Part shown: piece by piece, positions 40,124 through 51,804 of the stretch
Layout: each line of letters begins with the position of its first letter
Numbering within the stretch: the first letter of the stretch is position 1
DNA from: Conchocele bisecta
Lineage: Eukaryota; Mollusca; Bivalvia; Lucinida; Thyasiridae
Assembly (NCBI GenBank): GCA_029237695.1
Contig: CM055267.1
Location: 8,459,043 to 8,523,042 of the forward strand
Direction of reading: 5' to 3'
Length of the DNA stretch: 64,000 nt
The notes under the pieces: model-generated
Told to the model about the DNA's origin: nothing
Database searches by the model: none
Seen by the model: the letters and a program-made list of their open reading frames with translations, nothing else
Made by a program: the position numbers and the translations under genes

Positions 40124-41204
40124 TACGTATCTAACAAAGTATACCTTGAGGGAGAAATTTTCAATTTAAGGATAAATTTATTATTTTTTATTATACTGAA
40201 TTTATTACATTATCACAGCCATTTTGGCTGTGATAATGTAATAAATTCAGTATAATGATTCTGCATGCTTTTAATCATCAAATATATGCAGTCATTAGTT
40301 GTATCCCCCAGACTACCGTCGGGGGGATACTATGGATTTGACAGCGCGCCGCGTCCGCGTCCGCCGCAGACACTTCTTGTCCGGAGCATAACTCGAACAC
40401 CCTTTGGAATATTTTCATGAAACTTCACACATGCATAGACCACGACCCGAAGGTGTGTCGCGCACAAGAATGACAACTCTTGCATAGCTAATTTTTGAGT
40501 TATCTCCCTTTTTTGTTTCTCGCACTGATTTCGTGTCCGGAGCATAACTCCACCACCCTTTCGAATATTTTCATGAAACTTCACACATGCATAGACCACG
40601 ACCCGAAGGTGTGTCGCGCACAAGAATGACAACTCTTGCATAGCTAATTTTTTTAGTTATCTCCCTTTTTTGTTTCGCGCACTGATTGACCATAACTCGA
40701 CCACCCTTTGGAATATTTTTATGAAACTTAACACATTCAATTAGACCACGAACCGAAGGTGTGTCGTGCACAAGAATGACAACTCTTGCATAGCTAATTT
40801 TTTTGAGTTATCTCCCTTTTTTGTTTTCGCTCACTGATTTCCTGTCCGGAGCATAACTCGACCACCCTTTGGAATATTTTCATGAAACTTCACACATGCA
40901 TAGACCACGACCCTGAGTGTGTCGCGCACAAGAATGACAACTCTTGCGTAGCTAATTTTTCAGTTATCTCCCTTTTTTGTTTTGCGCACTCTACAAACTG
41001 GACAATAATGCATGAAGACCTGTTTTCTCGTCTGCTCTGTATACCTTTTCTCGTGTGCTCTGTACACCTTACCTGTAGAGAGAACAATAGAAACTGGGAG
41101 AAACCATGTGCTAAGCATGGGCTAGCATGTGCAGATGTCCCACTGCTTGACCACTGCTTGACCACTGCTTGACCACTGCTGACCAGGTAATTTATACAGG
41201 TAAA

Positions 41205-41960
41205 TCACTACATTGGGTACTGTGTTGAAATATTGTGGCATTATGTGGACCTCTGCAGATATATGTAGATAAATATAGGACTATTAAAAAAAAATTCTGG
41301 GTCTCCAATAGCAAGCATTATTATTTTTAAAACTTTTTTTTGTAATGTTTTTTTTTTTTTTTTTTTTTTCATTATTTTTTTTTTTTTTCATTTTTTTTTT
41401 TTCAATTATTTTTTATTTTTCAATTTGACTGGAAAAAAATCTGGGCTCCAGTAGCAAGCATTATTATTTTTAAACTTTTTTTTTCCATTTTTTTTTTTTC
41501 ATTTTTTTTTTCAAATTATTTTTCAATTTTTGTCCAGTAGCAGAAGGTCGTAAGTGCTATATACAGACTATTCACACCTGTACATGTGCTAGCATGTGCA
41601 ACTGACCACTGACCACTTACAGGTAATTTATACAGGTAAATGATTATATTACATTTCCGTAAACTGTGTTGAAAATATTGTGGCATTATGTGGACCTGTG
41701 CAGATATATGTAGATAAATATAGGACTATTAAAAAAAAAATCTGGGCTCCAGTAGCAAGCATTATTATTTTTAATTTTTAAACTTTTTTTCCATTTTTTT
41801 TTTCATTTTTTTTTTCAAATTCTTTTTTCAATTTTTTGTCTAGTAGCATAAGGTCGTAAGTGCTATATAACAGACTATTATCATATAATAAAACAATTAT
41901 TGACTAGTGAGCCATAGAATATAATCTGATATTCTATGGTTCACTAGTCAATAATTGTAT
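41205..41960 (+). repeat. internal repeat block with poly(T) runs and palindrome
   Basis: Units start ATTGTGGCATTATGTGGACC and hold CAAGCATTATTATTTTT and long T runs (41350-41410). They end with an inverted pair, GAGCCATAGAATATAATC and TGATATTCTATGGTTCAC. The same block recurs at 43130-43420. Confidence 0.8.
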
Positions 41961-42059
41961 AATATGTTCGGGGCCAGTGAAAATTGCTTTTCGGGCCCAG
42001 CTCGAGGTCAAGGCGACAAGGCGAGGCATCTGATTCCGCGGAATTCTTGTTTACTTATC

Positions 42060-44530
42060 TCCCTTTGTTGTTTCGTGCTCTGATTTTGTATCCAAAGCAT
42101 AACTCGAACACGCATATACGCATTGCTCTAATGGTCCTCTACCGCCCTGTGCCAAATCCACGTTCGTTCTGCCCCCGTCAAGCCCAGGGTCAAGGTCACA
42201 TACTTAGTGCTTCAAAAACATTAACGCTTGGGTAAATATCTTATACTTTCTGTTTTCTTTCATGGATCATGGATCATCTTCATATTTCATATACGCATTG
42301 CTATATTGGTCCTCTACCGCCCAGTGCCAAATCACACGTTCGTCCTGCCACACCTATCAGGGTCAAGGTCACATACTTGGTGCTTCAAAAAAACTTTATA
42401 CGCTTCAGGTCAAGTATTCTTATAATTTTTATTTCCATTCACGGATCATCTTCATATTTCATGATACGCGTGCTCTAAGGTCGTCTACCGCCCTGTGCCA
42501 AATCAACGTTCGTCCTGCCCCGCCAATCCCAGGTGTCAAGGTCACATACTTGGTGCTTCAAAAACTTTAATGCTCAGGTAAATATTTATATTTTTTATTG
42601 CCATTCACGGATCAAACTTCAGATTTCATATATGCGTTGTCTAATGGTCCTCTACCGCCCTGTGCCAATCCTCGTTGTTCCCGCCCCCGCAAGCCCGAGG
42701 GTAACATCATAGTTAACTTGGGCTTCAAAAACTTTAACGCTCAGGTAAATAATCTTATAATTTCTGTTTTCTTTCATGGTTTTCATCTTCTATTTCATAT
42801 ACGCATTGCTTCTAATGGTCCTCCTCTACCGCCCTGTGCCAAATCACGTTCGTTCCCCCTGCCACCGCCAATCCAGGGTCAGGTACACATACTTGGTGCT
42901 CAAAAAAACTTTAATGCTGCAGGTAAAATATCTTTATATTTTTTCTTTCCATTCACGGATCAACTTCATATTTCATATATGACGTTGCTCTAATGGTCCT
43001 CTACTGCCCTGTGCAAATCCACGTTTCACCTCTGAAACAGGTGCTGCATGTGCAACTGACACTGACACTTACAGGTATTTACACAGTAAATGATTATTTA
43101 CTTTTCCGTAAACTGTGGTTGAAAATATTGTGGCATTATGTGGACTGTGCAGATATTATGTAATAAATTATTGGAATATTAAAAAAAAATCTGGGCTCAG
43201 TAGCAAGCTTATTTTTGTAATTTTTAACTTTTTTTCCATTTTTTTTTTTTCATTTTTTTTTTCAAATTCTTTTTTCAATTTTTGTCTAGTAGATAAGGTC
43301 GTAAGTGCTATATAAGACTATTATTTCCATATAATAAAAACAATTTTGAATAGGAGCCATAGAATATAATCTGATATTCTATGGTTCACTTGTCAATATT
43401 GTATAATATGTTCGGGCCAGTGAAAATTGCTTTCGGGCCCAGGCTCGAGGTCAAGGCGGGACAAGGCGAGGCATCTGATTCCGCGGAAATTCTTGTTTAC
43501 TTATCTCCCTTTGTTGTTTCGTGCTCTGATTTTGTATCCAAAGCATAACTCGAACACATATACGCATTGCTCTAATGGTCCTCTACAGCCCTGTTGCCAA
43601 ATCCACGTTCGTTCTCTGACCCCGTCAAGCCCAGGGTCAAGGTCACATACTTAGTGCTTCAAAAACATTAACGCTTGGGTAAATATCTTATACTTTCTGT
43701 TTTCTTTCATGGATCATGGATCATCTTCATATTTCATATACGCATTGCTCTAATGGTCCTCTACCGCCCTGTGCCAAATCCACGTTCGTCCTGCCCCACC
43801 AATCCCAGGGTCAAGGTCACATACTTGGTGCTTCAAAAACTTTAACGCTCAGGTAAATATCTTATAATTTTTATTTCCATTCACGGATCAACTTCATATT
43901 TCATATACGCGTTGCTCTAATGGTCGTCTACCGCCCTGTGCCAAATCCACGTTCGTCCTGCCCCGCCAAGCCCAGGGTCAAGGTCACATACTTAGTGCTT
44001 CAAAAACTTTAACGCTCGGGTAAATATCTTATAATTTCTGTTTTCTTTCATGGATCATCTTCATATTTCATATACGCATTGCTCTATGGTGGTCCTCACC
44101 GCCCTGTGCCAAATCCACGTTCGTCCTGCCCAGCCAATCCCAGGGTCAAGGTCACATACTTGGTGCTTCAAAAAACTTTAATGCTAGGTAAATATCTTAT
44201 ATTTTTTCTTTCCATTTCACGGATCAACTTCATATTTCATATATGCCGTTGCTCTAATGGTCCTCTACCGCCCTGTGCCAAATCCACGTTCGTCCCGCCC
44301 CCGCCAAGCCCAGGGTTAACATCATATACTTAGTGCTTCAAAAACTTTAACGCTCAGGTAAATATCTTATAATTTCTGTTTTCTTTCACGGATCAGCTTC
44401 ATATTTCATATATGCATTGCTCTAATGGTCCTCTACCGCCCTGTGCCAAATCCACGTTTGTCCTGCCCCCGCCAAGCCCAGGGTGAAGGTCACATACTTG
44501 GTGCTTCAAAAACTTTAACGCTCAGGTAAA
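42060..44530 (+). repeat. 170-bp tandem monomers of family 6
   Basis: About 14 units with CGCATTGCTCTAATGGTCCT, CTCTACCGCCCTGTGCC and GGGTCAAGGTCACATACTT. The segment 42.25-43.43 kb is much more indel-rich than 43.5-44.5 kb. Open frames through it are chance. Confidence 0.85.
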
Positions 44531-45088
44531 AGAAAATTTTGACTTGCAATTTGGCCTCATTTATTATCAAAGCGATATGTGGACATCCGTGTTCTATGAA
44601 CACATTTTCTAGTTTATTAAACTTCACACATGCATAGAAGACGACCCAAAGGTGTGTCGCACGTAAGAATGACAACTCTTGCGTCGTTAATTTCTTAGTT
44701 ATCTCCCTTTGTTGTTTCGTGCACTGATTTCGTGTCTGGAGCATAACTCGAACACCCTTTGGAATATTTTCATGAAACTTCACACATGCATAGACCACGA
44801 CCCTAAAGGTGTGTCCCGCAAGAATGACAACTCTTGCATCACTAATTCTTTAGTTATCTCCCTTTGTTTTTCCGTCACTGATTTTGTCTCCGGAGCATAA
44901 CTCGAACACCCTTTTTTCAAACTACTTGTGTATCTGGGGAGGGGGATACACATGCGCTTGTCGACAAGCGTCCATTTCTAGTTCTATATGAAATAATGCA
45001 TTTCAGGAAAATAAATGATTACTCCCTCAAAGTATACTTTGCTAGAAAATTATACATGTACTTTGCAATGTTGGTGAAATATGCTACA

Positions 45089-45146
45089 GATCAGCCAGAA
45101 ACAAACTGCACACGAGTTGTGGACTAGCACCTTAGATCGTTATCTG
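45089..45146 (+). repeat. 58-bp direct repeat, right copy
   Basis: GATCAGCCAGAAACAAACTG ... CTTAGATCGTTATCTG; partner of 38448-38505. Confidence 0.85.
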
Positions 45147-45384
45147 ATATCACAATGGACACATGTGCTGGCAGATTAGCTACACTAGTCAAAGCTTCAA
45201 TGAACCGACATATCTCAGATGGCATCTTGGGGAAGGATTATCATGTTCCTACATATTGTTCTTGTCTTCAAAAATAAATGATGATCATACCGTGATCTGT
45301 ACTTTGGAATGCATGGCAATGTGTCTATTATTAACACAAGGGTGTATCAAGTGTTACTCAACAGTATTGTGATTCTTCAGTCAA
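45147..45384. other. unassigned interval
   Basis: No gene or repeat end recognised; a 69-residue open frame has no domain. Confidence 0.3.
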
Positions 45385-45757
45385 CAAGGTGGGTGGTTGG
45401 ACGGGTAATTCAACAATCGGGGTTCATCCTTACCGGAATTCCGACTGGAGACCTGGTTTGGCCGTCACATACGTCTTTGGCATTTTGTATGTGACAGTTG
45501 AATCTGGTTATACCTCTTACATGAGTATTACGATTATTCGTAATCCTATTTTAGTGGAAGGGGCCAAGTGACTTTGGTATGGTATGTACCTGGCATCAGG
45601 TCCGGTTATTCTTGTTTCAGGATTGAATATATTTGTTCTCAATGTAAATATTCTGTTCTGATTTTGGGATTTTCCCCCCAATGCAGCAAGTTTGCCCGGC
45701 CTTACATGACCTTTAATAGCTGTTGCTAGGCTATTAAACACTAATAAACAAACAAAA
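45385..45757 (+). repeat. SINE-like repeat D, full length
   Basis: Complete order from GGTGGGTGGTTGGACGGG and GGTTCATCCTTACCGG through GGATTTTCCCCCCAATGC to TTAAACACTAATAAACAAAC. About 373 bases; serves as the reference copy for family D. Confidence 0.8.
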
Positions 45758-46174
45758 CCGTTCTGGATCTATATCCATACGAGGCCCAGCCAAAGGGAAA
45801 TATAGCTTCAGACGGTCAATATTACTGTGTAGAATTACAATAACGTATTCTTCATAATTGTGTCAAAATTAAATTGCACCAAACAGCAAGCCGTCATGAT
45901 GTTACGAACATTGCCGACGTCAACATAAACAAGTTGAAGTTCAGTAAAAACTTGACAACATTTGTTTGACGGCCCTCACCACCCGCCATTTTAAATAGAG
46001 CCATGTTGACCAGCTGATGTTGATAGTCTCATGTTGTCTGGCAAGTCGACTAATCAAAACGTGAGAACATCATCTGCGGTATGACAAAGAGATATGTAAA
46101 TACCATAACTAGACAACTTGCTTCTAATGCTTGGCCAAAAACCTCGACCACAGGGAGAAACGCACACACGCCAT
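45758..46174. other. unassigned interval
   Basis: Unique-looking sequence without a supported gene or repeat. Confidence 0.3.
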
Positions 46175-46444
46175 GAAACACGCCATGGGATTTTGTACTT
46201 TCAGACATCTGCGTAATTTCATTAAATACATTTACAAAATTTACAAAATTTACAATATTTTTTCATAAATGGCATCAAAAGTTGACACAATTTTCAGAAT
46301 ACATGCGGAATATAATTCCGCATGTATTCTGAAAATTGTGTCGACTTTTGATGCCATTTACTGAAAATATTGTAAATTTTGTAAACGGATTTCATCAAAT
46401 TACGCAGATGTCCGAAGGTACAAAATCCCATGGTATGCCTCCTA
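46175..46444. repeat. palindromic repeat G
   Basis: ACACGCCATGGGATTTTGTA and TACAAAATCCCATGGTATGC ends. The centre is a palindrome CATGCGGAATATAATTCCGC. Confidence 0.75.
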
Positions 46445-46513
46445 TACAGTGTGATACTGCAATGTCCACCTATTCAGGTGGCTTCCTGTATGACTGAACT
46501 GCAAAATACTGAC

Positions 46514-46575
46514 AAATACTGTAGATCCTGAAGAGACTGGACATAATCCAGTCTCTTCAGGATCTACAGTATTTT
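46514..46575. repeat. short perfect inverted repeat
   Basis: AAATACTGTAGATCCTGAAG plus AGACTGGA pair fully with the downstream arm around a CATAA loop. A hairpin of 28 base pairs. Confidence 0.9.
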
Positions 46576-46790
46576 TCAGATTTTTACTAAATATTCTCCA
46601 TATATGATGAATGAACTACATAGTCAACCAGTCTATTCCAGCATGAACCAGTCTATGCCACTTATTTATGGATGAAAGGGTCAGGTACCATTTCTATATC
46701 TCTATGCCACATAGCCCTGATGCATGCAGAAAGTTCCAACAAATGTAGGATTTTCTAAGCAATCCCAAACTCAAACTGAATAGATACAGA

Positions 46791-48167
46791 AACAAGAAAA
46801 TGTGGCCTGTCGGCACACGAATGCCCCCAGTGGCAGATTGAAGAAACTGTGGCAAAGTTAATAATAAATTATAATTTGAGAAAAAGTTCAAAGTTGTGAA
46901 GGTCAAAATGTCAGGGTCATATTAACGATAGAGTGGATGTGTGGTATCTGTGCACAAGTATGATGTATTGAAATATAATAGTGATCCTTAAGGACCCGTG
47001 GGGCCCCTGATAACCCAATGATTCATGCATAATTGCTTTGTAAATGTGCAGGGATATATGCATAACATACATGTGAATATATCCCACACAGTGGATGGAG
47101 TTGCCATGTCGGCCATCTTAGTGTGTACAAGCCATCGGCCAGTTTTACCTCTTACTGCGTTTGACACATACCACTAATAATATGACAAACACATGAATAA
47201 AATTTGGTGCAACGAGTGATGGTAGAAAAGCTCAGATATCTAGTGTTTTGTGTAGTCTGCTGAAATAATATTTATAGGACGTTGTCGTTCTATATATCTG
47301 GGATGTATTTCCCAAAATTTTATTAGATTTGCTGCAATATTATTGGCTGTACGTGTCGAACGCACCAAGTGGTGAAACTGTCCGATGTACAAACTAAAAT
47401 GGCGGAGATGGCAAGTCAATGCTCTGTATAATAACAGGGTCAGATATACTTTATATAGATATTCAATCGCATGTATGATTCTACTACATTTTAAACAAAG
47501 GTCCTATTCTATATAGTCGGTCCTTAACCCTTTCCCTGATAGAAACGACTTTTCACACCTCTGCAGAAGATGTCTTTAGAAAACATTGTGGGAAAATGAG
47601 AAATTGCTTGTAACAAACAATTTCTCCTTTTCCCACAATGTTTTCTACTCTATCATATAATTTAGCCATCATTTGACCCAGCATTTGATTCTTTTATTCA
47701 GATGTTTTCGATTTGGAAGAGTCGAAATATCGCAAAACAGGGAAAGGGTTAAAGGGATATAGAAGATATGACAGAATTGAGAAACCCCATGCAAAGTTCT
47801 TAATGTGTGAAAATGTCACGGTCATGGTCATATTAAGGGCAGCATGTATGTATGGCATTTGTTCACAAGTATGAGGTTGAAGTAATCCATCAAGGGATAT
47901 AGAAGTTACAGAAACTCCGGCAAACTTATTAATTTGTGAAAAAGTTCAAAGTTTTGAAGGTCAAAAGGTCAAGGTCGTATTAAGGGCAGCATGGATGCAT
48001 GACATTTGTCCAGGTATGCTGTGTTGAAATGTTTAAGCAATACTTCAAGGGATATAGAAGATAACATGATTCCAGTGAACTTCTTAATGTGCCGGACACA
48101 CGGATGGACGGACACAGTCCAAACACTATATGCCTTCGGCTCTACAGAGACCAGGGGTATAAAAACA
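46791..48167 (-). mobile_element. Helentron-like element, family 2, with insertions
   Basis: Read on the minus strand it begins TATACCCCTGGTCTCTG at 48167, then GGCATATAGTGTTTGGACTG and TCCGTCCATCCGTGTG. Monomers match those at 425-910. It ends CTGCCACTGGGGGCATTCG, a hairpin and CTTGT near 46791. About 750 bases near 47.0-47.75 kb are not monomer and include a TTAA MITE. Confidence 0.65.
47528..47748. mobile_element. TTAA-type palindromic MITE (second family)
   Basis: Between TTAA at 47524-47527 and 47749-47752. Ends CCCTTTCCCTGAT and CAGGGAAAGGG; centre TAGAAAACATTGTGGGAAAA with its complement. It differs from MITE C in sequence but shares TTAA and a CCCTT start. Confidence 0.8.
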
Positions 48168-48171
48168 TACA

Positions 48172-48425
48172 TTCAGCCCTGAAATTAGAATAACCTGACC
48201 TAGTGCCAGGTCTTCAGCACATCAGTCTCTAAGCCCAACTCCCTAAAAGTAATAGGAGTATTACTAATTTTACTACTTTTTTAATGGGTATGACATGATT
48301 CAGCCCTCAAGTACGCCAAAAGTGTACCGGAGGGCCAAACCAGGGGACATTGGGATTCTGTTACAGACCCATCGTTAAATTTACTCTTCGCATGCTGCCA
48401 ACCATCTACCCACCCATTAATGAGA
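48172..48425 (-). repeat. SINE-like repeat D, partial
   Basis: TTCAGCCCTGAAATTAGAAT, CTGACCTAGTGCCAGGTC and GAGGGCCAAACCAGGGGAC are the family D middle and head in reverse. It abuts the 5' end of the family 2 element. Confidence 0.65.
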
Positions 48426-48954
48426 TTCAGAAAGGGGGCAAATGTAAAATTAGGAATGTCGTGTAGATCCTGTATTTGTCACTATTGCCCGCTTTTTCTA
48501 ACATATAAGGTGAACTTATGTTACACTTATTTGGTGGTCAATTCACACTTTTGTGACCTGAGTTTAATAATGTTCACTTTCTGCCAATGATACTGGGGAT
48601 AGCACCAGTATGAATCGCTTGAACAATCTTTATCCACAGTGGTACAAGTATATGGTACAAGAAAACAGGAGTTAACAGGGAGTTAACATGATTTTTAAGT
48701 TTATTTCACAATACTACAATATACTTGTACAAAAGGTACCACATGTACTTGTATTGACATAATACTGACATATACCAGAAAGTAGGTCATACAGAATATA
48801 AATTAGCTGTTCAATGTATGGTAAATATTGTCATAAATGATACACAAAACTTGCTATATCCCATTTATAAATGATGTTGATTGTTGGTGATATCAAAGGT
48901 GATTGAATTCCCACCACAGCCCATTAAGCCATTAGATGGGCCCAACAGGGCCGA
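48426..48954. other. unassigned interval
   Basis: No gene or repeat recognised. Confidence 0.3.
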
Positions 48955-49083
48955 TTTGTTTGTTGGGGTTTAACGACCATATCAACAGGTAAGGTCATTT
49001 AAGTCTGGGTCAATGGGTTTAGTACTAAATCCCAGAAATTTCCTGTATAAAATAGGGGGAAAATCCCAAAATCAGAAGTGTTT
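48955..49083 (-). repeat. SINE-like repeat D tail
   Basis: Reverse family D 3' end: TTTGTTTGTTGGGGTTTAAC, ATCAACAGGTAAGGTCATTT, then GGGGGAAAATCCCAAAATC. Confidence 0.7.
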
Positions 49084-49314
49084 GGGGGCTGTTTCACTGA
49101 ACTTCTTACGACTAAAATGTTTGTAAGTGCAAATTTAGAATCGTCTGGAAATTTCAATTGATGGATTTACATTTATTGAGCATAGGCTGCATATGAATAA
49201 ATGTAAATCCAATAATTGTTTACAAGAAAACATTGTTAATGTTAAATTTACAGACTTTCATAATTTTGCACTTGCGAACATTTTAGTCGTACGAAGTTTA
49301 GTGAAACGGGCCCC
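49084..49314. mobile_element. palindromic MITE B inserted in repeat D
   Basis: GGGGGCTGTTTCACTGAAC to GTTTAGTGAAACGGGCCCC. The central right arm is shortened. Confidence 0.8.
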
Positions 49315-49647
49315 AGGTTTAGAGAGCTTCAACTAAATCAAGTCTGTGATAACTGACACAATCTTTGCAATCACAAACACACGTTATAATTTGAGCAACA
49401 TTCCAGTGAAAACAAATTCAAATTGAATACTCAGATTTGTCTAAGTGTCCGATTTAGAGAGGTTTCACTGTATCATTAACATTCATTGTAGGTGCAACAG
49501 TTTGTATAGTGGGTCCACTAGGGCCCGTCCAATGGGGTCGGGGTGGTGAGACTTCCATCGTCTGTGGTGAAATGTAAGGGGGCGCAATCTGAATGACAAC
49601 ACCGGCCATATTTCTTTTCTGGGCCATATAGACTGAACCACATGCAT

Positions 49648-50625
49648 ATCTGTTTGTTTATTGGTGTTTAACGACCTATCAACAGCTACGGTCATGTAAG
49701 GCCGGGCAAACGGGTTCGATCCCATTTTAACCTGCTGCATTGGGGGGGGAAAATCCCAAAATCAGAACGGAATATTTACATTGAGAAAAGTGGGTGGAAG
49801 GTGGGTGCAAGCGATGGGTAATTTAACGATCGGTGTTCATCCTTACCGGAATTCTGACTGGAGACCTGGTTTGGCCCTCACATACATCTTTGGCATTTTG
49901 TATGTGACAGTTGAATCTGGTTATACCCCTTATTTGAGAAAAAATATATTCAGCCCTGAAATTAGAATAACCTGACCTGGTGCCAGGTCCATACCACACC
50001 AAAGTCACTAGGCCCCTTCCCCTAAAATAGGATTATGAATAATCATAATACTCGCATAAGGGGTATATTTGTTTGTTTGTTTATTGGTGTTTAACGGCCT
50101 ATCAACAGCTAAGGTCATGTAAGGCCGGGCAAACGGGTTCAATCCCATTTTAACCTGCTGCATTGGGGGGAGAATTCCAAAATCAGAACGGAATATTTAC
50201 ATCGAGAAACAATATATTCAGCCCTGAAATTAGAATAACCTGACCTGGTGGCAGGTCCATACCACACCAAAGTCACTTTGCCCCTTCCCCTAAAATAGGA
50301 TTACGAATAATCGTAATACTCGCATAAGGGGTATAACCAGATTCAACTGTCACATACAAAATGCCAAAGACGTATGTGAGGGCCAAACCAGGTCTCAAGT
50401 CGGAATTCCGTTAAGGATGAACCCCGATCGTTAAATTACCCATCGCTTGCACCCACCTTCCACCCAATGCATAAGGGGTATAACCACATTCAACTGTCAC
50501 ATACATAATTCCAAAGACGTATGTGAGCGCCAAACCAGGTCTCCGGTCGGAATTCCGGTAAGGATGAACCCTGATCTTTAAATTGCCCATCGCATGCTCC
50601 CACCTGCCACCAACTATCTGTCCAG
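49648..50625 (-). repeat. rearranged cluster of SINE-like repeat D
   Basis: In order: a reverse tail (49648-49785), a forward head (49786-49935), a reverse middle (49936-50055), a complete reverse copy (50060-50465) and a reverse head (50466-50625). Junctions are at shared words such as TATACCCCTTAT. Confidence 0.7.
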
Positions 50626-50921
50626 CCAGACACTCATGCACACAGTGTAGTGGTTGCACAAATGATGTGTGTAAGGTCAATTTGATTTTCGCCAGATCGA
50701 AAAAATCCATACAGGGGTATAATAGAGAATTGAGAAAATGACTGAACACAATGGTTAACTATGATTGTAGAGCATAAACTGGTTAAGTTGGTCAATCGAA
50801 AATGTAATGTGTATTGTGGTGAGAAATGCAAGGAGGAAGTGGTGACAGTGGGTAACAGTTTCATGAGAAATTGACTTGAACACAAGAGTAAACTGATATA
50901 TAGGCCCTGTGGTTTTCTTAA

Positions 50922-51800
50922 CCCTTACTATGCTGAATTAAATTTTGACGTCTGCCAGAAAAAATTTTTTTCAATATTTCTAGACAAAAACCTGTTTTGA
51001 CAGCGCATGAGAATCGTCTCCACTGTGCTGTCAATACTTCTTTTTTTTAAGAATTAAGGCAAAAATAAACAAGAGTGCCGAAGGTCACAATATACGCCCG
51101 TCGAGGCAAAGCCAGTTAACAAAGGGAGATAACTAACTGAAAACCAATAGGGTTCTTCATCTTGACGTGATAAACATGTATACCAAATTTGGTTACGATC
51201 CGTCAAATAGAACTTGAGTTATTGCGTGGACAAGGATAGTCCGAAATTAAAAATCGCCAAGGGGATATAAGTTTCAAAATCAATAGGTTTCTTCATATCG
51301 CCATGATAAACATGTACACTGAATTTGGTTACGATCGATCAAGTAGAACTGGAGTTATAGCGTGGACAAGGATACAGAGTGGGAAAATTAAAAATGGCAG
51401 CCAATGTGAGATAGGTCATAGGAATTTTTTCAAAATCAATAAGCTTCTTCATCTTGCAGTGATAAACATGTATACCGAATTTGGTTATGATTGGTGAAGT
51501 AGAACTTGAGTTATTGTGTGGACAAGGATACAGTGCAAAAAATAAAAATGGCCACCAAGGGGAGATAAGTATTGGAAAGTTTTCAAAATAAATAGGCTTC
51601 TTCGTCTTGCCGTGATAAACATGTATACCAAATTTGGTTACAATCCGTCAAGTAGTACTTTAGTTATTGCGTGGACAAGCTGTGCCCGCCCGCCCGCCCG
51701 CCCGCCACCCGTACAAGGTGAATACATAATATGTCCCGTTTTTTTCAAACGGGCGTATAAAAACAGCAGACGACAATTTCCGTCTCCAGCGTAGTGAGGG
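50922..51800. mobile_element. TTAA-type MITE C interrupted by a Helentron-like element
   Basis: TTAA at 50918-50921 and 51801-51804 flank CCCTTACTATGCTGAATT and CCAGCGTAGTGAGGG. The right arm is cut at 51760 by the family 1 insert. Confidence 0.75.
51070..51760 (-). mobile_element. Helentron-like element, family 1
   Basis: Minus-strand 5' hairpin TATACGCCCGTTTGAAAAAA with ACGGGACATA, a CGGGCGGGCGGGCGGGC run, then four monomers of about 140 bp (CAATAACTCAAGTTCTAC, GGTATACATGTTTATCAC), and a 3' end TATTGTGACCTTCGGCACT, CTTGT. The insertion point is an AT-rich part of MITE C. Confidence 0.8.
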
Positions 51801-51804
51801 TTAA

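Larger units (their letters stand above)
40302..44981 (+). mobile_element. Helentron-like tandem-repeat element, family 6
   Basis: 5' hairpin TATCCCCC with GGGGGGATA, then GTCCGCGTCCGCCGC. Four monomers of about 160 bp (GGAGCATAACTCGAACACCC, GAATGACAACTCTTGC) are followed by T-rich blocks, then 170-bp monomers (TCTACCGCCCTGTGCCAAAT, CAGGGTCAAGGTCACATACT), and two more of the first kind. The 3' end is CGCTTGTCGACAAGCG, seven bases, CTAG (44978-44981). It is inside MITE A. No Rep/helicase coding. Confidence 0.8.
38503..45089. mobile_element. MITE A split into three parts by two insertions
   Basis: MITE A sequence is found at 38503-38535, 40124-40301 and 44982-45089, in order and orientation. 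A mariner copy lies in the first gap and a family 6 element in the second. Removing both would leave one MITE of about 310 bases. Confidence 0.85.

Noticed and set aside
39734..40255. 173-residue plus-strand open frame
   Set aside because: It runs antisense through the mariner 5' region, crosses the mariner end and enters MITE A; no conserved domain.
42262..42993. Several overlapping open frames of 65-131 residues
   Set aside because: They read through indel-rich tandem monomers in all frames; repeated words such as LVLQK come from the DNA repeat.
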